A DNA stretch of 64,000 bases from contig JAVHKY010000034.1 in the NCBI GenBank assembly GCA_035079385.1, forward strand, positions 2,852,001-2,916,000, read 5' to 3'. The notes beneath the pieces were generated by a model. That model searched no databases. It saw nothing but the letters and a program-made list of their open reading frames with translations, and had not been told where the DNA came from. Both the position numbers and the translations under genes were made by a program. This document shows, one piece after another, positions 1 through 11,880 of the stretch; position 1 is the stretch's first letter; each line of letters begins with the position of its first letter. Source of the stretch: Aspidiotus rigidus. Its lineage: Eukaryota; Arthropoda; Insecta; Hemiptera; Diaspididae.

Positions 1-1550
1 GCGGAACCTGCTAATATCTTGTTACCTCAAGTCCAACGACTCAGCTAACGGGCCCCTTTCTAGGTTTCTTCAAATTCCTTTCATTTTGAACCAATTTTAT
101 TTTTCTTCTTGATTGCTTAGGGCGTGAAATCCCTCAAATAGGTTACTCATCTTTCCTCCCTGCTCTTCAGTCAGAATTCTTCTCAGTCCTCCTAGCGAGG
201 TCACACTTGGATAATGTCATCCCCCCTCCCCCCTTCGAAAATCCCCAGATGACGTCCCATCCTTAGATTAATCGTTTTCCTCCTCTACTTTTCGTTGGAA
301 TTTTTTTCAAGTCTACCAAAGGACGCCTCGCTTTAATGATGTTATGCCCTCCTCCTCTCCAGGTCAGTCCTTCTCTCCCTTGTTCTTGAGTGATAATTTA
401 TCGACGTCTTCTTGATGACGTCACTCTTCCCCCTGGTAGGCATCCATTTTCTTCCTCTGCGCCTTAATCGTAGTCCCTGGCTGACGTCCCATCTTCTTCT
501 ATATCAGCCATCGCCCTCCCTCTACTCTTCACGTTTCCCTGATGATGTCATATTCTCTTGTATGTTTCCGAGTGAGTCCTTGTCTGTCTTTTTTTAATAC
601 CAATGACGTCACACCTTATTTACTTTATAGTAAGAAAGAGAGACTGAAATTGAAGAGTGGTAGGGGCCTCCTTTGGGCCTAGTTTGTGTTGGTTGTAGCC
701 TAGCATTGCTCAGGATTCCTTAGTCATAGCCTAGCTTAGAAATTCAGAGCTCAATTTCTGTCTGGGTCCATCTCTATGCCAGATAGATCCAAATTTTTTC
801 AAGTCCTTCTTTTAGAAACGTTCGGAACTCGAAACTTTTTCGAGTTCCTTATTTAGGTCAAGGCCATCGATAACGTAACAAAGGGCGGACGCTGACGGTC
901 TATACCTCAGCAGCAGTCTGCCCATAAAGAGTCCTCGCCTAAAATCCCCATCTGGGCTTAGATTATGTGGCGTAATTTCTATTCACAGAGAAGAAATTTA
1001 ACTGAAAACTTCAAGGTTACAGCCTAGCTTGAAGGTTCAGAGCTTAACCTTCCTGTGGGGCCGCCTCTGTGGAGATTCATAGCTTCAAATTTTTCAACTC
1101 TCACCCCCCCTCCTCCTCCTGGCCCCTTCATAAATGATTAGATCGAAACTTCAGTCATTTCCCTGCTCTGTTCTTGAGTCGAAATTCTTCTGAGTCTTCT
1201 TGATGACCCAAAGCCTTGTGGCAGATTATCTATCTTCTCTCTCTGCTATCAGTCGAAATCCGCACAAGTCTCCAGCTCATGTCCCGCCATCTTTTAGATA
1301 CCCACCACCCCACCTCACGATAACGTCCCATCTTGATAAAATTACGCTCTCCTCAACTTGGTCATCTTCGGCCTGTGTTCTCAATGGGAAAATTTTTCGA
1401 AGTCACCTTAATGACGTCACGTTCTTTCAAAGCTTTCCTGTCGATGTCACGCCACCTTTTTGTAGCGACTTTTCCAAGTCTCTGAGTTTCCGAATGGACG
1501 GACGAACAGATGTGGAAATTTTCTGAGCACTCTTTGAGAGAGAGGCATTT
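1..1550. repeat. Dispersed repeat family A, copy 1 (GATGACGTCA-rich)
   Basis: The stretch is built from short phrases such as TTTTTCAAGTC, CTCTTCAGTC and GATGACGTCA, recurring every 60-120 bp with substitutions. Its middle part, with a phrase meaning roughly 'gtcaaggccatcgat...acgt...gggcggac..tatacctcagcagca', is matched in the same order at 11.3-11.6 kb, so this is an interspersed repeat and not unique DNA. No convincing reading frame crosses it. The GATGACGTCA motif resembles a CRE/ATF site, but its repetition suggests it came with the element. The boundaries are approximate and the left end lies outside the window. Confidence 0.6.
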
Positions 1551-4276
1551 AAAACTTCGGTTAGAATTCAGAAGAAAGACCCCAGTAACCTGTCAGAGAC
1601 CTTGTACTAATCTTACCACCCCCTTGCTTCCGGAGAACGGTTCAATTATCGCAGAGCTGCATTCTAGTCGAGATACAGTGTAAATAAAAGTAAGATTGGC
1701 AACACACGTTCATGGTTATTTTATTTTAACGGCTGTGGAGTTCATCAAACTATTATTGGCAAAATTTTACCCAAAAATAATCGGCTGAGCCAAGTTCTAA
1801 AAAGAGCGTATTAACTAAATCTCATTTCTTCAGCTTAAAGTCAATCATCATCACTCCACAAACCATTACTATTTTTCAATTTTGAAGGCGGGTAAGTCAG
1901 ACAAGAGGAAGAGAGATGGCCACGTGTATCTCTCAATCATCATATTGCAACCAGCTACAAGCCTTTAATTTGGTTTATTCGATGGGGAAGGAGCACGGAA
2001 GAGTGTACTTCGAGTCTAAGCGAATCATTGTTCTAAACTTTGTTACCTATGTCGAGAATATAAGCGATCGAGTTGTCCTCGTTTCCTCATTGCTGAATCA
2101 TCTGACGTATACTACTATGGTACCCGTCTCTGCCATCCTCTCATATGTTTTCATTCATACGGGCCTGCGAGAAAATGTGGCCTGTTCGGGAGGGAATTTT
2201 TCTCTAAGATTAGATCGTATCTCGATGTTTATTCCTTCCCAAATATGCTCGTACGTGCGCATTGTAGAAATGGTTCCGCATTTTCAATTCCAACGATACA
2301 GAAACGTTGTAACGATAATACGACTAGGTGGCGTGCAATTGTGAATGAACATTTTTTTTTTCCTTTTTCCGACGAACGAGCTGAAGATGTCTTATCGGTT
2401 CAACAGAGCGTACAAATAGCAGTAACAGTGAGAAATTTGGAGACATTCCAAACACATATTATAAAGTATGTTGTTGTAATGTCACGTTGACACCTGAATG
2501 TACTTCGAAGGTTATGAGTTGAGTTTTGTTCTACGAACCTCACCCGTTCTACGTGTATAACGGTGCACCATTCGATACACTTTTCGTCTCTTCTGCTTAT
2601 TGCAATTGCTTTCTGAATGAATGCCAAATGATCTCTCGATTTATGTCGAGGGTTGAAAGTGAAATTATGGGATCGATTACATCAGCCTTCAGTTCAACGA
2701 ACAGACTCGAACTTCCATCAACATCCGTTCAGAACGAGTTGTGTACTTTGGTCCTAATCATACGATGGGAGGATCTACTTTCGTGGAGAGATTATTAGCT
2801 GGAATTCTTGCTTAAGCAGCTGGTTTTTGGCTGAGAAGTACGTGAAAAGGATCAGGAGAATCGAGGCTCTGTTTATACTTGTGATAGATACCTATTTCCC
2901 AATGACTACAGGCTTCAATGCTGATCCACTGATGCGCTCCTCTTTGTGACTCTGTGTTGCTGTTTCTGAATGTCGGGCTATTTTTATTTCCAACCAGACC
3001 TCAAGAGTCGAACGGTTCATTTTGAACTCTCGTACTCCAAAATTGGAACTTATGCAAGGAGAAACACGAAAAGTTCATGCTCCAATGCTTCGAAATTTAC
3101 AGATTTTGTCAATTTGGAATTATGAAGCTCAATCGTCGAGAAGTTTTGACCCGTTCTAATTCGAAGCTCGTTAAGGTCTTAAAAGAGTGGAAATTCCAAA
3201 TTTATTACTCGTTACCTCTATCTTGTCTATTTCTAAACGACTTTCAAATTTGTATAGTTTGATAATCTGTTGCTGGGAATGTTCCGAGCCGGCATGCAAT
3301 CAATGCAACGTGATGACGTTGTGACCTTGGAAATTTTGCATCCTTCTTCATTTTCTCGCGCAATACCATTCACAATTTGTATTGTGTTTGAGAGTGACGT
3401 TAAATTTATGGCACTCGGACCGTTTTTCGTGCATATTACGCGGGTAATGAGGTTTTTAAACGCTCATCACCATAAAGGATTAGTTCAAATAACATCGTGG
3501 CCCGTGTCACCTACCATGACTTTCACTTTCGAGCTTCGAGTTATATACACAGTTGAGTCGGTGTACATACAAATCGTCGAACACATCTGATTCTATAGTC
3601 ACGCGAAAAATAAATTCGATCGCGTTCTACCTTCGGCACGAACCTCGCCATCGATGTGAGAAAGCCGTAATTAAAACCATTTCGGTCTTAACGATTTTAT
3701 GCGATAAAATAGCGTAGGTATACATTTTCTATGCCCTGCTGAATTCTATTTTGTGTATGTGTGCTGGCTCGTACGAAAGAACGCAGGTGTGGGTGTATAT
3801 TGTATACGACTGACCTGAACTATAATGTAAATTTATACGAGTTCAAAAGTGTTCTGAATGTACCCTGGTACCACTCTATCTTACGTAGATGGTGTGCGCG
3901 AAGACCGTAACCAAAGATATGCGAAAGGTTTGCGAGTTGTGCACGATTTAATTACTCGGGCGTTTTGGTTCGAGTTGGGGATGGGGGGAGAGGCCAGAAT
4001 GCATGGTGTTTTTTGAAATATTGTTGCTTTTTCAATGCGTGGCTCGAAGTTGCTCTTGTTCCTCATATAAGTGACTTTTCTCTTTCCTTTTTCTTGGATC
4101 TTACCAATCTCCTGTCAAACGATCGCTAGTTGTGACCTATGATCTAAAATATCCACCTTCGCCCGTTTAACTCTCAATTGCGAGTGTAGCTGAGCTGTCA
4201 CACTCCTCCCTCACTGGCACTGTTTGGTTGTCAATCTTTTTCGCCCCCCACAATTTATTTCGTAGACAACCAATAG
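1551..4276. other. No recognisable gene
   Basis: The longest open frame here (1916-2344, plus strand) is 142 codons. It shows no domain, no hydrophobic pattern and no codon periodicity obvious by eye. I see no splice-linked exons, RNA genes or clear repeats. A few 60-100 codon frames in both strands look random. Confidence 0.5.
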
Positions 4277-4284
4277 GGCTAGAC

Positions 4285-4628
4285 CAGGGCTGTCCAACCT
4301 TTTTCCCCCTGCGGGCCACATCCATAACAATTGAAATCTTCGCGGGCCGCACCTGGCTTAGAATGTAGATTAGAATTATAAATGTTTGCTAAATATAGGA
4401 AGTGATAGGAAGGTGAGAAGAAATGAAGAGAAATGCCTTGCGTGGTATTTATAGGTATATTTGCATGCGTGATTATAAGAATTATTTACTACTTTTATTT
4501 TCATTTTTATTTTTGTCCGCATTAAATTTCAATTTTCTTATTATTTTTCTTTTCATTTCATTTTTTCCCGCATCAAATTTCAATTTTTCCCATGATGCGG
4601 CCCGCGGGCCGCGGGTTGGACAGGCCTG
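4285..4628. mobile_element. Short non-autonomous hAT-type element (344 bp)
   Basis: The ends are inverted: CAGGGCTGTCCAACC on the left and GGTTGGACAGGCCTG on the right, and the GC-rich subterminal parts (CGGGCCAC, GCGGCCCGC) also mirror each other. The flanking 8-mers are GGCTAGAC (4277-4284) and GGCTAGGA (4629-4636), a slightly mutated 8-bp target duplication. CAG...CTG ends with an 8-bp duplication are the hallmark of hAT DNA transposons. The interior is AT-rich, contains a repeated CCCGCAT-AAATTTCAATTTT phrase and has no transposase. Confidence 0.82.
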
Positions 4629-5099
4629 GGCTAGGACGCTACCCCGACCTGAGACTCTCAACACTAGATTATTATCCTCTTATGGAGTCGTGCTCTCTTG
4701 CTTGTACTTCCTCGTCTGTGGTAATTTTCCGTGATTTCCGCCCTGATGATGCATACTCTTCTACTTCCAATTTTTTAAGCCCCTTCTCCAGAGTATTGCT
4801 GTCGAAAATTCCAGCCTCGGTTTGTTGAGAAATATTGAATTTGGCTTTCGAAAACTTCATCCAACTTTCGACTTAATCAGCTGATTTTCGTTTGAGAATT
4901 AAATAACGAACAGGAAAACTGGGGCTTTGTAGCGCCTATGATGAATACCTTTTCTCCAATTTACGTTCATCTTGGATGACTGCAGGCTTCAGTGCTAATG
5001 CATTTCTGTTTGCGACTCAGTAGTGCTGTTTTCGTTTTTTCGGCTTTCGATTCCCATTTTGCGGGAATCGGGAAAGTTTTAAGGAAGAGCAGAGAGAAT

Positions 5100-5416
5100 T
5101 GGCTTATTTTGACTTTCGGTAAGGCTGGCGTTCAACATCTCTAGCATCTGTTGAAATTCGGCTTCCGACATGCTTCAATAATATGCTATCGCCGCCACCA
5201 AAATACATTGATGACGTCACTCCCTTCTTCAACTTGAATTTTTCATGTCGATCAATTAACCAAGCGTAAACCTATATTCTTGACCTAAAATTCTCTTCCC
5301 GTTCTCTAGCTTAGATTAGTTATAGTCTAGCTTTTATACTCAGTGGAAAAATTTTGCTAAAAACATTATAGATAGGCGTAACTCAAGGTTCAGACGTTCA
5401 TAGCTGCAAACATTAT

Positions 5417-5459
<43 letters not shown>

Positions 5460-6345
5460 CTCTCTCCTCTCATCTCTCCTCTCTCTCTCTCTCTCTCTGT
5501 AAAGGATCGGAACTCGAAAATTTGTAAAAGTTCATGAATGTGTAAAGGCCATTGATGACGTCACAAAGGTCAGGCGCGTATATCCTCTGAGGATTTAACC
5601 CCCGTAGCTCGAAATTAGTCTAGGTATAAAAAAAAAACTAATTTTATAGGTTTATGGCTTGAAATTCTTTCACCTCTTCAGAAATTCAAAGCTCAAAATT
5701 TTCTCAAGTCCCCTCTGTAAAGGAATGAAGCGCAAATTTCGTGTGAAGTTTGGTCAATTGACAACTTGATACAAAAAAATTTCATCGTTGGCTAGGACTC
5801 CCCCCTCCCCAATGGTACAGCCTACGCGATCGCCTTACAAGAAACCTGCGATATTTTGTCTTTTTTCAAATCTAACAGCTCAGCTAATTTGTCTTGATTT
5901 AAGATTCTTCTACACATAAAGTCTTTTTCCTCGATTCCAGTTTTTTTTAGTTCATTTTTCTCTTGACAGCTTGGACTTGAAATTTTCTTACGTCCCTTAA
6001 ATAAGTCAGCCATTTCCTCCTTCTGCCTCTTCAGTCAGGATTTTTCTCAGTCCCTGTGGTGAGATCACCCTTTGGAATATTATGTTCCCCTCCGGCTGCC
6101 GTCCCTCCACTACTCGTAATTTTCTTTACGACGTAAGACCCCTCTGCAAATCAGTCATTTTCCTTCTGGTTCCTTATTCGAGATTTTTTGAAGTCTCTGA
6201 GTGACGTCTCATCCTCTTCTAGGTAAATTTTTTTTTTCCTCCCCTCGTCGGTTGAAGTTTTTCCAAGTCCCACGACGACGCCCCGTTTTAAATTGCTCTC
6301 CGGGTCAGTCACCTCCCTCCTCTGTTCTTTTGTGACGTTTCAACC
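5100..6345. repeat. Dispersed repeat family A, copy 2
   Basis: The same phrases as at 1-1550 return (GATGACGTCAC, TTTTCTCAGTCC, AAATTTTCTCAAGTCCCC, 'gtctagcttttatactcag'), in an order matching parts of the copies at 1-1.5 and 10.2-12.3 kb. The copy is interrupted by the CT microsatellite. No coding capacity was recognised. Confidence 0.5.
5420..5499. repeat. (TC)n microsatellite
   Basis: About 36 nt of uninterrupted TC are followed by 40 nt of imperfect CTCTCATCTCTCC-type repeats. It lies inside dispersed repeat family A. Confidence 0.95.
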
Positions 6346-7844
6346 TCGTCACCTAGCGCAAAAACGTGCGTGCAAATAAAAAAATTAAAAAAAATCTTGA
6401 CACACATGAACAGATTTTAAACTTTTGGGATGAAAATGAACACTATGGAAGATGCGATCCTCGGGTCTGGTTACGGCGGTACGTTGCGAAGCGTGACGCA
6501 TCTTATCGAGCTACCAAATTTTAATGCGCGAGAAGGTCGAGTATTGCACAATGACGGGCAAATGGCATTGTATTCAGCTCAAAAATACTTCCAGAAATGC
6601 ATTTGAAATTTGTGTACATACCTATATAACAATTATTTGACTGCAATGAACCAAGAGCGTGAATTGGGCTTCAAAATACTACTAAGCAGAGGAAACTGAT
6701 AGAACTTTCTCGTAATGAGTGAACATTTTCTTCTGCAGTTCTATATTTTTTTTTTTTTTTTACTTGCTAATATAATTTTTAATTTAATTGGATGTATGTA
6801 ATTTACATGAATAATAAACGGGGACATTTATAAACATGTAGGGTTTATAATTTTAGAGTCAATTAGAAATTAAAATTAATGCCCTAAAATGCGCGAGCCA
6901 TTAGACAAATTTTCCGAAGTTCATTTCATCGTGGTTACCGGTGGGGACGTCGTGATTGCTAAAAAATATTATTAAATTCTATTGTATTTTATCGATATAA
7001 ATAAAGTCAAAGTACGTTGAATTAATTTTCCGACTTAGGGAAAAAAAATATCGCCAAACTTATCCTCGGGTTGCCGAGAGAATTAAGAATACCCTCGTAT
7101 GAAGAGAAAATTTTTCGAATGTGGTGGACAGAATTAATTTTCTCCTCCAAGACGATTAATTTATGATTGATTCACCTGAAGAACGCGAAATTTAAGTGAA
7201 GAAATGAAGAATTCTGGATAACTACTATTGTTTAAAAGAAGCAAATTTACGAAAAAAAAAAAAAAAAAGAAATAATTACAGGAGAAGGAAGTAAATTCAG
7301 AGAAAAACGAGAGAGCTTTTTTTCTTCTGTTTGTTCGTCAAATATCGAAAAAAATCATTAATTTATTCTCCCAAAATCATCTTCTAAATCGAAAATTCTT
7401 GAAGGTCGTATTTAGGATTGACATATCTCCAGTAAATTTTCAAAATTCTACTCTGTTCGTGCACTTTGGGTCATCTTCATCAGTGATTCGCATACGGAAT
7501 CTAAATTTCAAATCTGAAAGTATAAAAAATGATAAGATCTTTTCCATTTTCTTCTTCTTCTCCTTTTACGAATAGATTGATATTGAATTGAAAATTTAAC
7601 CTAAATGATTAAATTTGGAGTTCAAGGTTAATCGAGTGTTGAGAAAGAAAGGTTCTTTTCTTTCTATCGACGACTTTCCTGCGTTTATTGGTGTACATAT
7701 CTGCCGTACAAAGTTAAATCGACATACTATCTGCGGAACAAGGATCAGTGAAATGGAATTTCTCTCAACCTGCAGTAGACAATGTCATGAGTTTTATTTT
7801 CCTGATCTTTTGCGGATGCATCAATTCATATTTGTAAGGTAGAC
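6346..7844. other. AT-rich DNA without recognisable gene
   Basis: Homopolymer runs (poly-T near 6750, poly-A near 7255) and AT-rich spacer. A 75-codon frame at 7615-7842 on the plus strand ends against the next hAT element and has no recognisable domain. Confidence 0.5.
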
Positions 7845-8064
7845 CTGCCGTATTTAGGCCTGAGCAAACTAGGCATTTGTCTAGGGTCGTGAGATTTCAA
7901 AGGGTGGAGAGTTTTGTAGAAAAATCATAAAAATTGGGAATTAGCAGAAAAAACATCTTGTGGACTGATATTAAGATACTGACAAGAATTTAATCAGGAG
8001 AGAAGGAAAACAAGCCCTACATTTTGCTTTGCCTAGGGCTGCAAAAAGGGTAAATCCGCTACTG
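7845..8064. mobile_element. Short hAT-like element (about 220 bp)
   Basis: The left end reads CTGCCGTATTTAGGCC and the right end, inverted, reads CAGTAGCGGATTTACCC. The subterminal GCAAACTAGGCA and TTTGCTTTGCCTAGGG also pair. This is the layout of the common arthropod hAT families whose ends begin CAGTGGCG(T/G)ATTTA. The flanks AGGTAGAC and AGAGTAGA are compatible with a decayed 8-bp duplication. There is no coding capacity. Confidence 0.6.
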
Positions 8065-8489
8065 AGAGTAGATTTATCGCACCGCTGCATTAGAACATCT
8101 CTCAACGTTCCCTATCCTTATCCGAGCTTTTTTAAATTCCTCAGATCACTAATTTTTTCACACGCTTGTGAGAGAGAATTGCTTGGTGAGTTATTTAGTT
8201 TTTTTTTTTTGCCTTCGTCTCACGCAGAAGTTAGAAAATAAAAATATATTTACCACGAATTTTGAAGAAGACAGTTGCATTTGTTCAGTTGCAAATCGTT
8301 TTTGAGTTCGTGAGCCCAAGCGACCACACCATGAAATGAAAAAAAAAAATTATTAGTCACCTTTTTTCTCGATAAAAATATAAATAATATGCTATTGTAG
8401 GGTGAATTTATTGGTATAATGAATAAAAACAATCACTTGTAAATGGTTTGTATTCATGCTGGAAGGACGAATTCAAAACGAGAAGAGCC

Positions 8490-9310
8490 ATAATTGTTAC
8501 AAAATAATAAAAGGACTTGTCCAGACGAGTATATCATAAACAAAATAATGAGCTTGAAAGCACTGTCGTCTTATTTTTTTTTTTTTTGCATTAATAATTT
8601 AATAATGGTCTCACTATGGAAAATGGAAACAATGCTGCTTTTGTTGGTTTGATTGACAACTTATGAAATAATAAAAGGACTTGTCCAGACGAGTATATCA
8701 TAAACAGAGCCCGGATTTTTCGGCAAAAAAAATTACATATTTCGGCACTTCAACATTGTAATTTCGGCAATTTTCGGCAAAAAAGAAAAAAAAACATAAA
8801 AATTAAGAAATTCGGGGCCGACATTATGAAAAAAACGATAATATTACAAAAATTTCTGATTATACATGACAACTAGATGTTTTTCAATGTTCTGTTGGAG
8901 AAAACTTGTACGATGGTCAGTGAGAAGTTGTTTGTAGTCGGAGAACGACGCGAACTCACCTGAATTACAATGGGACACCACATGATTTTTTTTCTTACAT
9001 GCGAATTCTTTACCCCCCGAGCGGATTTATCTCATATTTTATGCTTAATCTCTCGCAAATTTGTAAAAATAAGCTGTTTCGGCAATAATTCGGCGTTTTA
9101 CCCATTTTCGGCAAAAAAAAAATTTTCGGCAATTTTCGGCAAAATAAATTTTCGTTAGTAGCTTCTACTACCCCCAAAACGTATTTCTATTTCATTTTCA
9201 TGCTTCCCGGACGCACTGAAATCATTCGGCAAATGCCGAAGAATCCGGGCTCTGATCATAAACAAACGACAGTGCTTTCAAGCTCATTATTTTGTTTTTG
9301 TTCATAATTG
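8490..9310. repeat. Inverted-repeat element containing a nested hAT
   Basis: The phrase AATAATGAGCTTGAAAGCAC (8550-8570) returns as its reverse complement near 9272-9292, with flanking AAACAAA and CGACAGT also inverted, giving arms of about 33 bp. In addition, a ~40-bp block starting AATAATAAAAGGACTTGTCC is present twice in direct orientation (about 8500-8545 and 8665-8704). The hAT at 8705-9254 sits inside the second block. There is no ORF. The outer unit may itself be an older foldback element. Confidence 0.65.
8705..9254. mobile_element. Non-autonomous hAT element with perfect 8-bp target duplication
   Basis: The ends are CAGAGCCCGGATT and AATCCGGGCTCTG, followed inward by TTTTCGGCA and TGCCGAAG. 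The flanks are ATCATAAA on both sides (8697-8704 and 9255-9262), an exact 8-bp duplication. The interior repeats TTTTCGGCAA several times near both ends, possibly transposase-binding sites, and contains no transposase reading frame. Its length is 550 bp. It interrupts the inverted-repeat element at 8490-9310, so it is the younger of the two. Confidence 0.88.
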
Positions 9311-9428
9311 TTACACTCTTATACGGAGACCTATATCTTCGAATACTATCCTAATCAAACTGTAATTAGGCCTACTTCAAAATATTTAGAAGACCTCGAG
9401 TTTGAAGAAAATACGACAAAAGATATAC

Positions 9429-9617
9429 TCACGTCCCACCACTTGGCGGATCACTTGGTGGAGGTGGAGGTGGAGGAGGTGGTGTTGGAGGTGGGGGCGG
9501 CGGAGTAGGGGAAGCTGGTTCCAATTCTGGATCTGGTTCCGCTTGAATTATGTAGATCGTCATTGTCAGCAAAAATACTCCTAGACAAGAATACTCCCAG
9601 AAATTTCTGCTAATCAT
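9429..9617 (-). CDS. Small secreted proline-rich peptide, paralogue 1
   Basis: The frame encodes about 62 residues: a basic start (MISRNFWEY), a hydrophobic core (LGVFLLTMTIYII) ending in QAEP, then acidic PDPELEPA and a proline-rich tract of about 20 prolines broken by single T or S, ending SDPPSGG. The first 25-28 residues look like a cleavable signal peptide, so the mature product should be an extracellular proline-rich peptide. The frame closes exactly on a good splice donor (GTGAGT at 9432-9427, minus strand), so the ORF may continue in an unidentified exon. Two paralogues lie at 31.8 and 38.1 kb. I do not recognise the family; salivary or cuticular roles are possible guesses only. Confidence 0.6.
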   Translation of the reverse strand: MISRNFWEYSCLGVFLLTMTIYIIQAEPDPELEPASPTPPPPPPTPPPPPPPPPSDPPSGGT

Positions 9618-9738
9618 TTTCGCGACGCAAAAAACTTTTTCGATAAACCAGATTTATAATTTTTTTTAAATCGTAAGAACGCTGAAATTTCAAAACTCGA
9701 ACTTGGCAAATTATGAAGAAAAGTAGTACGTGGACTCC

Positions 9739-9746
9739 TTTTTATA
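9739..9746 (-). promoter_or_regulatory. TATA box of peptide gene 1
   Basis: TATAAAAA on the minus strand, in the context CGACTATAAAAAGGA, about 120 nt upstream of the start codon. The same TCGACTATAAAAAG or TTGACTATAAAAAG context occurs at the equivalent place upstream of the two paralogues at 32035-32042 and 38400-38407. That conservation supports it as a real core promoter. Confidence 0.7.
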
Positions 9747-9930
9747 GTCGAAAAATTGTTCCAATTTAATAAAATGAACAAATAGAGCAATTGCGAGGAA
9801 ATCTGCAACTCCCGTTACCTTGATCGTTTATTTAAAATACTTTGCTTTTCTTCGATGTAGGTGAAGAACAGATTTCCAAACACACTATTTCCATATTTAG
9901 TAGAGTTTATTTTTACGTTCTGAGTAAATA

Positions 9931-9977
9931 AACAATAAAGAGGAATACTCCGACGCGGAGTATTCCTCTTTATTGTT
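9931..9977. repeat. Perfect 22-bp palindrome with 3-nt loop
   Basis: The left arm 9931-9952 (AACAATAAAGAGGAATACTC plus CG) is the exact reverse complement of 9956-9977, with ACG as the loop. The right arm runs into a Penelope-type coding fragment. This is too exact to be old, and a transcript would fold into a strong hairpin. It may come from a head-to-head junction of two Penelope 5' ends. Confidence 0.95.
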
Positions 9978-10022
9978 TAGTATGGATAGCCGTAACTTAA
10001 AGGAACGGATTCGTGTAAGGTT
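9956..10022 (-). pseudogene. Penelope-like element, N-terminal fragment
   Basis: Read on the minus strand, this gives RIRSFKLRLSILNNKEEYS. It matches RIRSFKLSLSMTTRKQYSEE in the larger Penelope element at about 55.8-55.87 kb, in the same orientation relative to that element's reverse transcriptase. It is therefore a 5' fragment of the same family. The remainder of the element is absent here. Confidence 0.55.
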
Positions 10023-10209
10023 CTGAGTAAATGTTAAAAAGCTGTTTTAAATCTGAGTAGATTGAGGTTTCTTCGTTATTTACGAAAAGTGCAAAGTCAT
10101 ACCAAGTGTACGTTGAATATCAAAATATATATTATATTTTACGCGTGGTTACAAATAAGAAATATGTAATATGATTGTATGTTAAATTTTTCACCTTTAC
10201 AGAGATATA

Positions 10210-11880
10210 ATATAGTTGAACATTTTCTCAAGTCTCTTCATTGTAGAGGTTCATAGCTTGAACTTTTTTGAAGTTTCTTCTGTAGAGGAAAAGAGTCGAA
10301 ATGTTTTCAAGTCTCCAAATAAGGATGAGATCATTGATCAGTTGGCAATATTCTCCCCCCCCCCCTCGAGGATGAGGATTCCATCAATTATAGCTTTAGC
10401 GGTGGTCCTTCGGAGAATCTGCGATATTTCAAGTCTAATTGCTCATTAACCGACCATCTTTTTTTTTTTTTTTTTTTTAGTATTTTGGGGTATAAAATTC
10501 CCGTAAGTCCCCCAAATAAATCAACTATCTCCCCTTTCTGCTCCTCAGTTCAAATTTTTTCAAGTCTCTCTTATGAGCTCATTCCTCCCTTCATCTGCTA
10601 TCTTTCGTGTGTTCTTCAGTCGAAATCTTTCAAAGTCTTCTTGATGGTATCGCGTCACAGCCTCTTGCCAGTAGCCACTTTCTACCTTTGCTCCTCAGTC
10701 AAAATCTCTTGTGAGATCACGTTTTGGTAATTTCGTTTCCCCCTCCGCCTGCCATCCCTTCACTGTTCTTCTGTCAGAATGTTTCAAAGTCTTCTTGATG
10801 ATATCACGCCTTCTACGAGGTGAGTCATTTTCTTCCTCCATTCCTCAGTCAAAATTTTTCAAAGTCTCCGGGTGACGTCCCGCTTTAATGATGTTATACT
10901 TCTTCCTAGGTCAGTCATTTCCCTGCTCCGTTTTTGAGTCAATATTTTCCACGAAGTCTTCTTAATGACGTCGCGTCCCCTGGCAGGTCATCGATCTTCT
11001 TCCTCTGCTCCTCAGTCGCAGTCTCTGGCTGATGTCCCACCTTCTCGTAAATCAGCCATCGCCCTCTCTCTACTTTTCGGTCAAAATTTTTACAAGTTTT
11101 CCTGATGATGTCATGCTCTAATGCTCGAAATGTTTCCGAGTACCTCCTCTGTCTTCTTCTAACATCGATGACGTCACGCGCTTTCTCAACTTGTATTTTT
11201 TCTTGACAATCGATCATTTTAGCTCAAATTTATTTTGTAGTGAGAAAGAGGTGCAATCCTTCTTCGTACCTAGCTCATATTAGTTGTAGCCCAGCTTTTA
11301 CGTTTACAGGAGACATTTAGCTCAAGATTCCATAGTTATAGCCTCCAGCTTACAAAATCAGAGATCAATTTTTACTGGATCCATCTCTGTGCAGGTTCAT
11401 AAATCCAAAGTTCTTCAAGTTCTTTGTCTATAAAGGATCGGAATTGTTCAAGTTCCTAAATTGGTCAAGGTCATCGATGACGTCTTGAAGGGCGGACACA
11501 GATGTCCTATACCTCAGCAGCAGCGTGCCCAGGAGAATCTTCCTCTGAGCCTAGATTAAGTTAGTTGTGGTCTAGCTTTTATTCCCAGAGGAGAAATTCA
11601 GCTCAAGACTCCAGAATTACAGCCTAGCTTGAAGGTTCAGAGCTGAAACTTCCTCTGGATCCCCCTTTGGGGAGGTTTGTGGATCCGAATTTCCTCAATC
11701 CCCCCGCCCCACCCCTCTGTAAAGGATCAGAACTCGAAACTTTTCCAAGTCCAGTCCATCGATGACGAAACGGCGCACGCCGATGATTTTGTGGATGTAA
11801 GCAACCCTCCTAGCCCGAATTCTTGGTCTGCTCAACGGGGTCTAGCTTATTCAGTCATAGCACGACGTGTTGGATTTTTA
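10210..11880. repeat. Dispersed repeat family A, copy 3 (longest)
   Basis: This repeats the vocabulary and order of 1-1550: CAAAGTCTTCTTGATG, GATGACGTC, 'gtcaaggtcatcgatgacgt..gaagggcggacac..tatacctcagcagcag', then 'tcagctcaagactcca..ttacagcctagcttgaaggttcagagct'. The last portion matches 1000-1070. It contains a poly-C run near 10355 and a poly-T run near 10460. Small reading frames appear in all phases and none looks real. Identity to copy 1 looks to be roughly 70-75% by eye. Confidence 0.6.

Noticed and set aside
1916..2344. 142-codon plus-strand frame
   Set aside because: It is the longest frame in the first 10 kb, but no domain, no splice context and no bias were seen, and other frames overlap it. 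Chance is likely.
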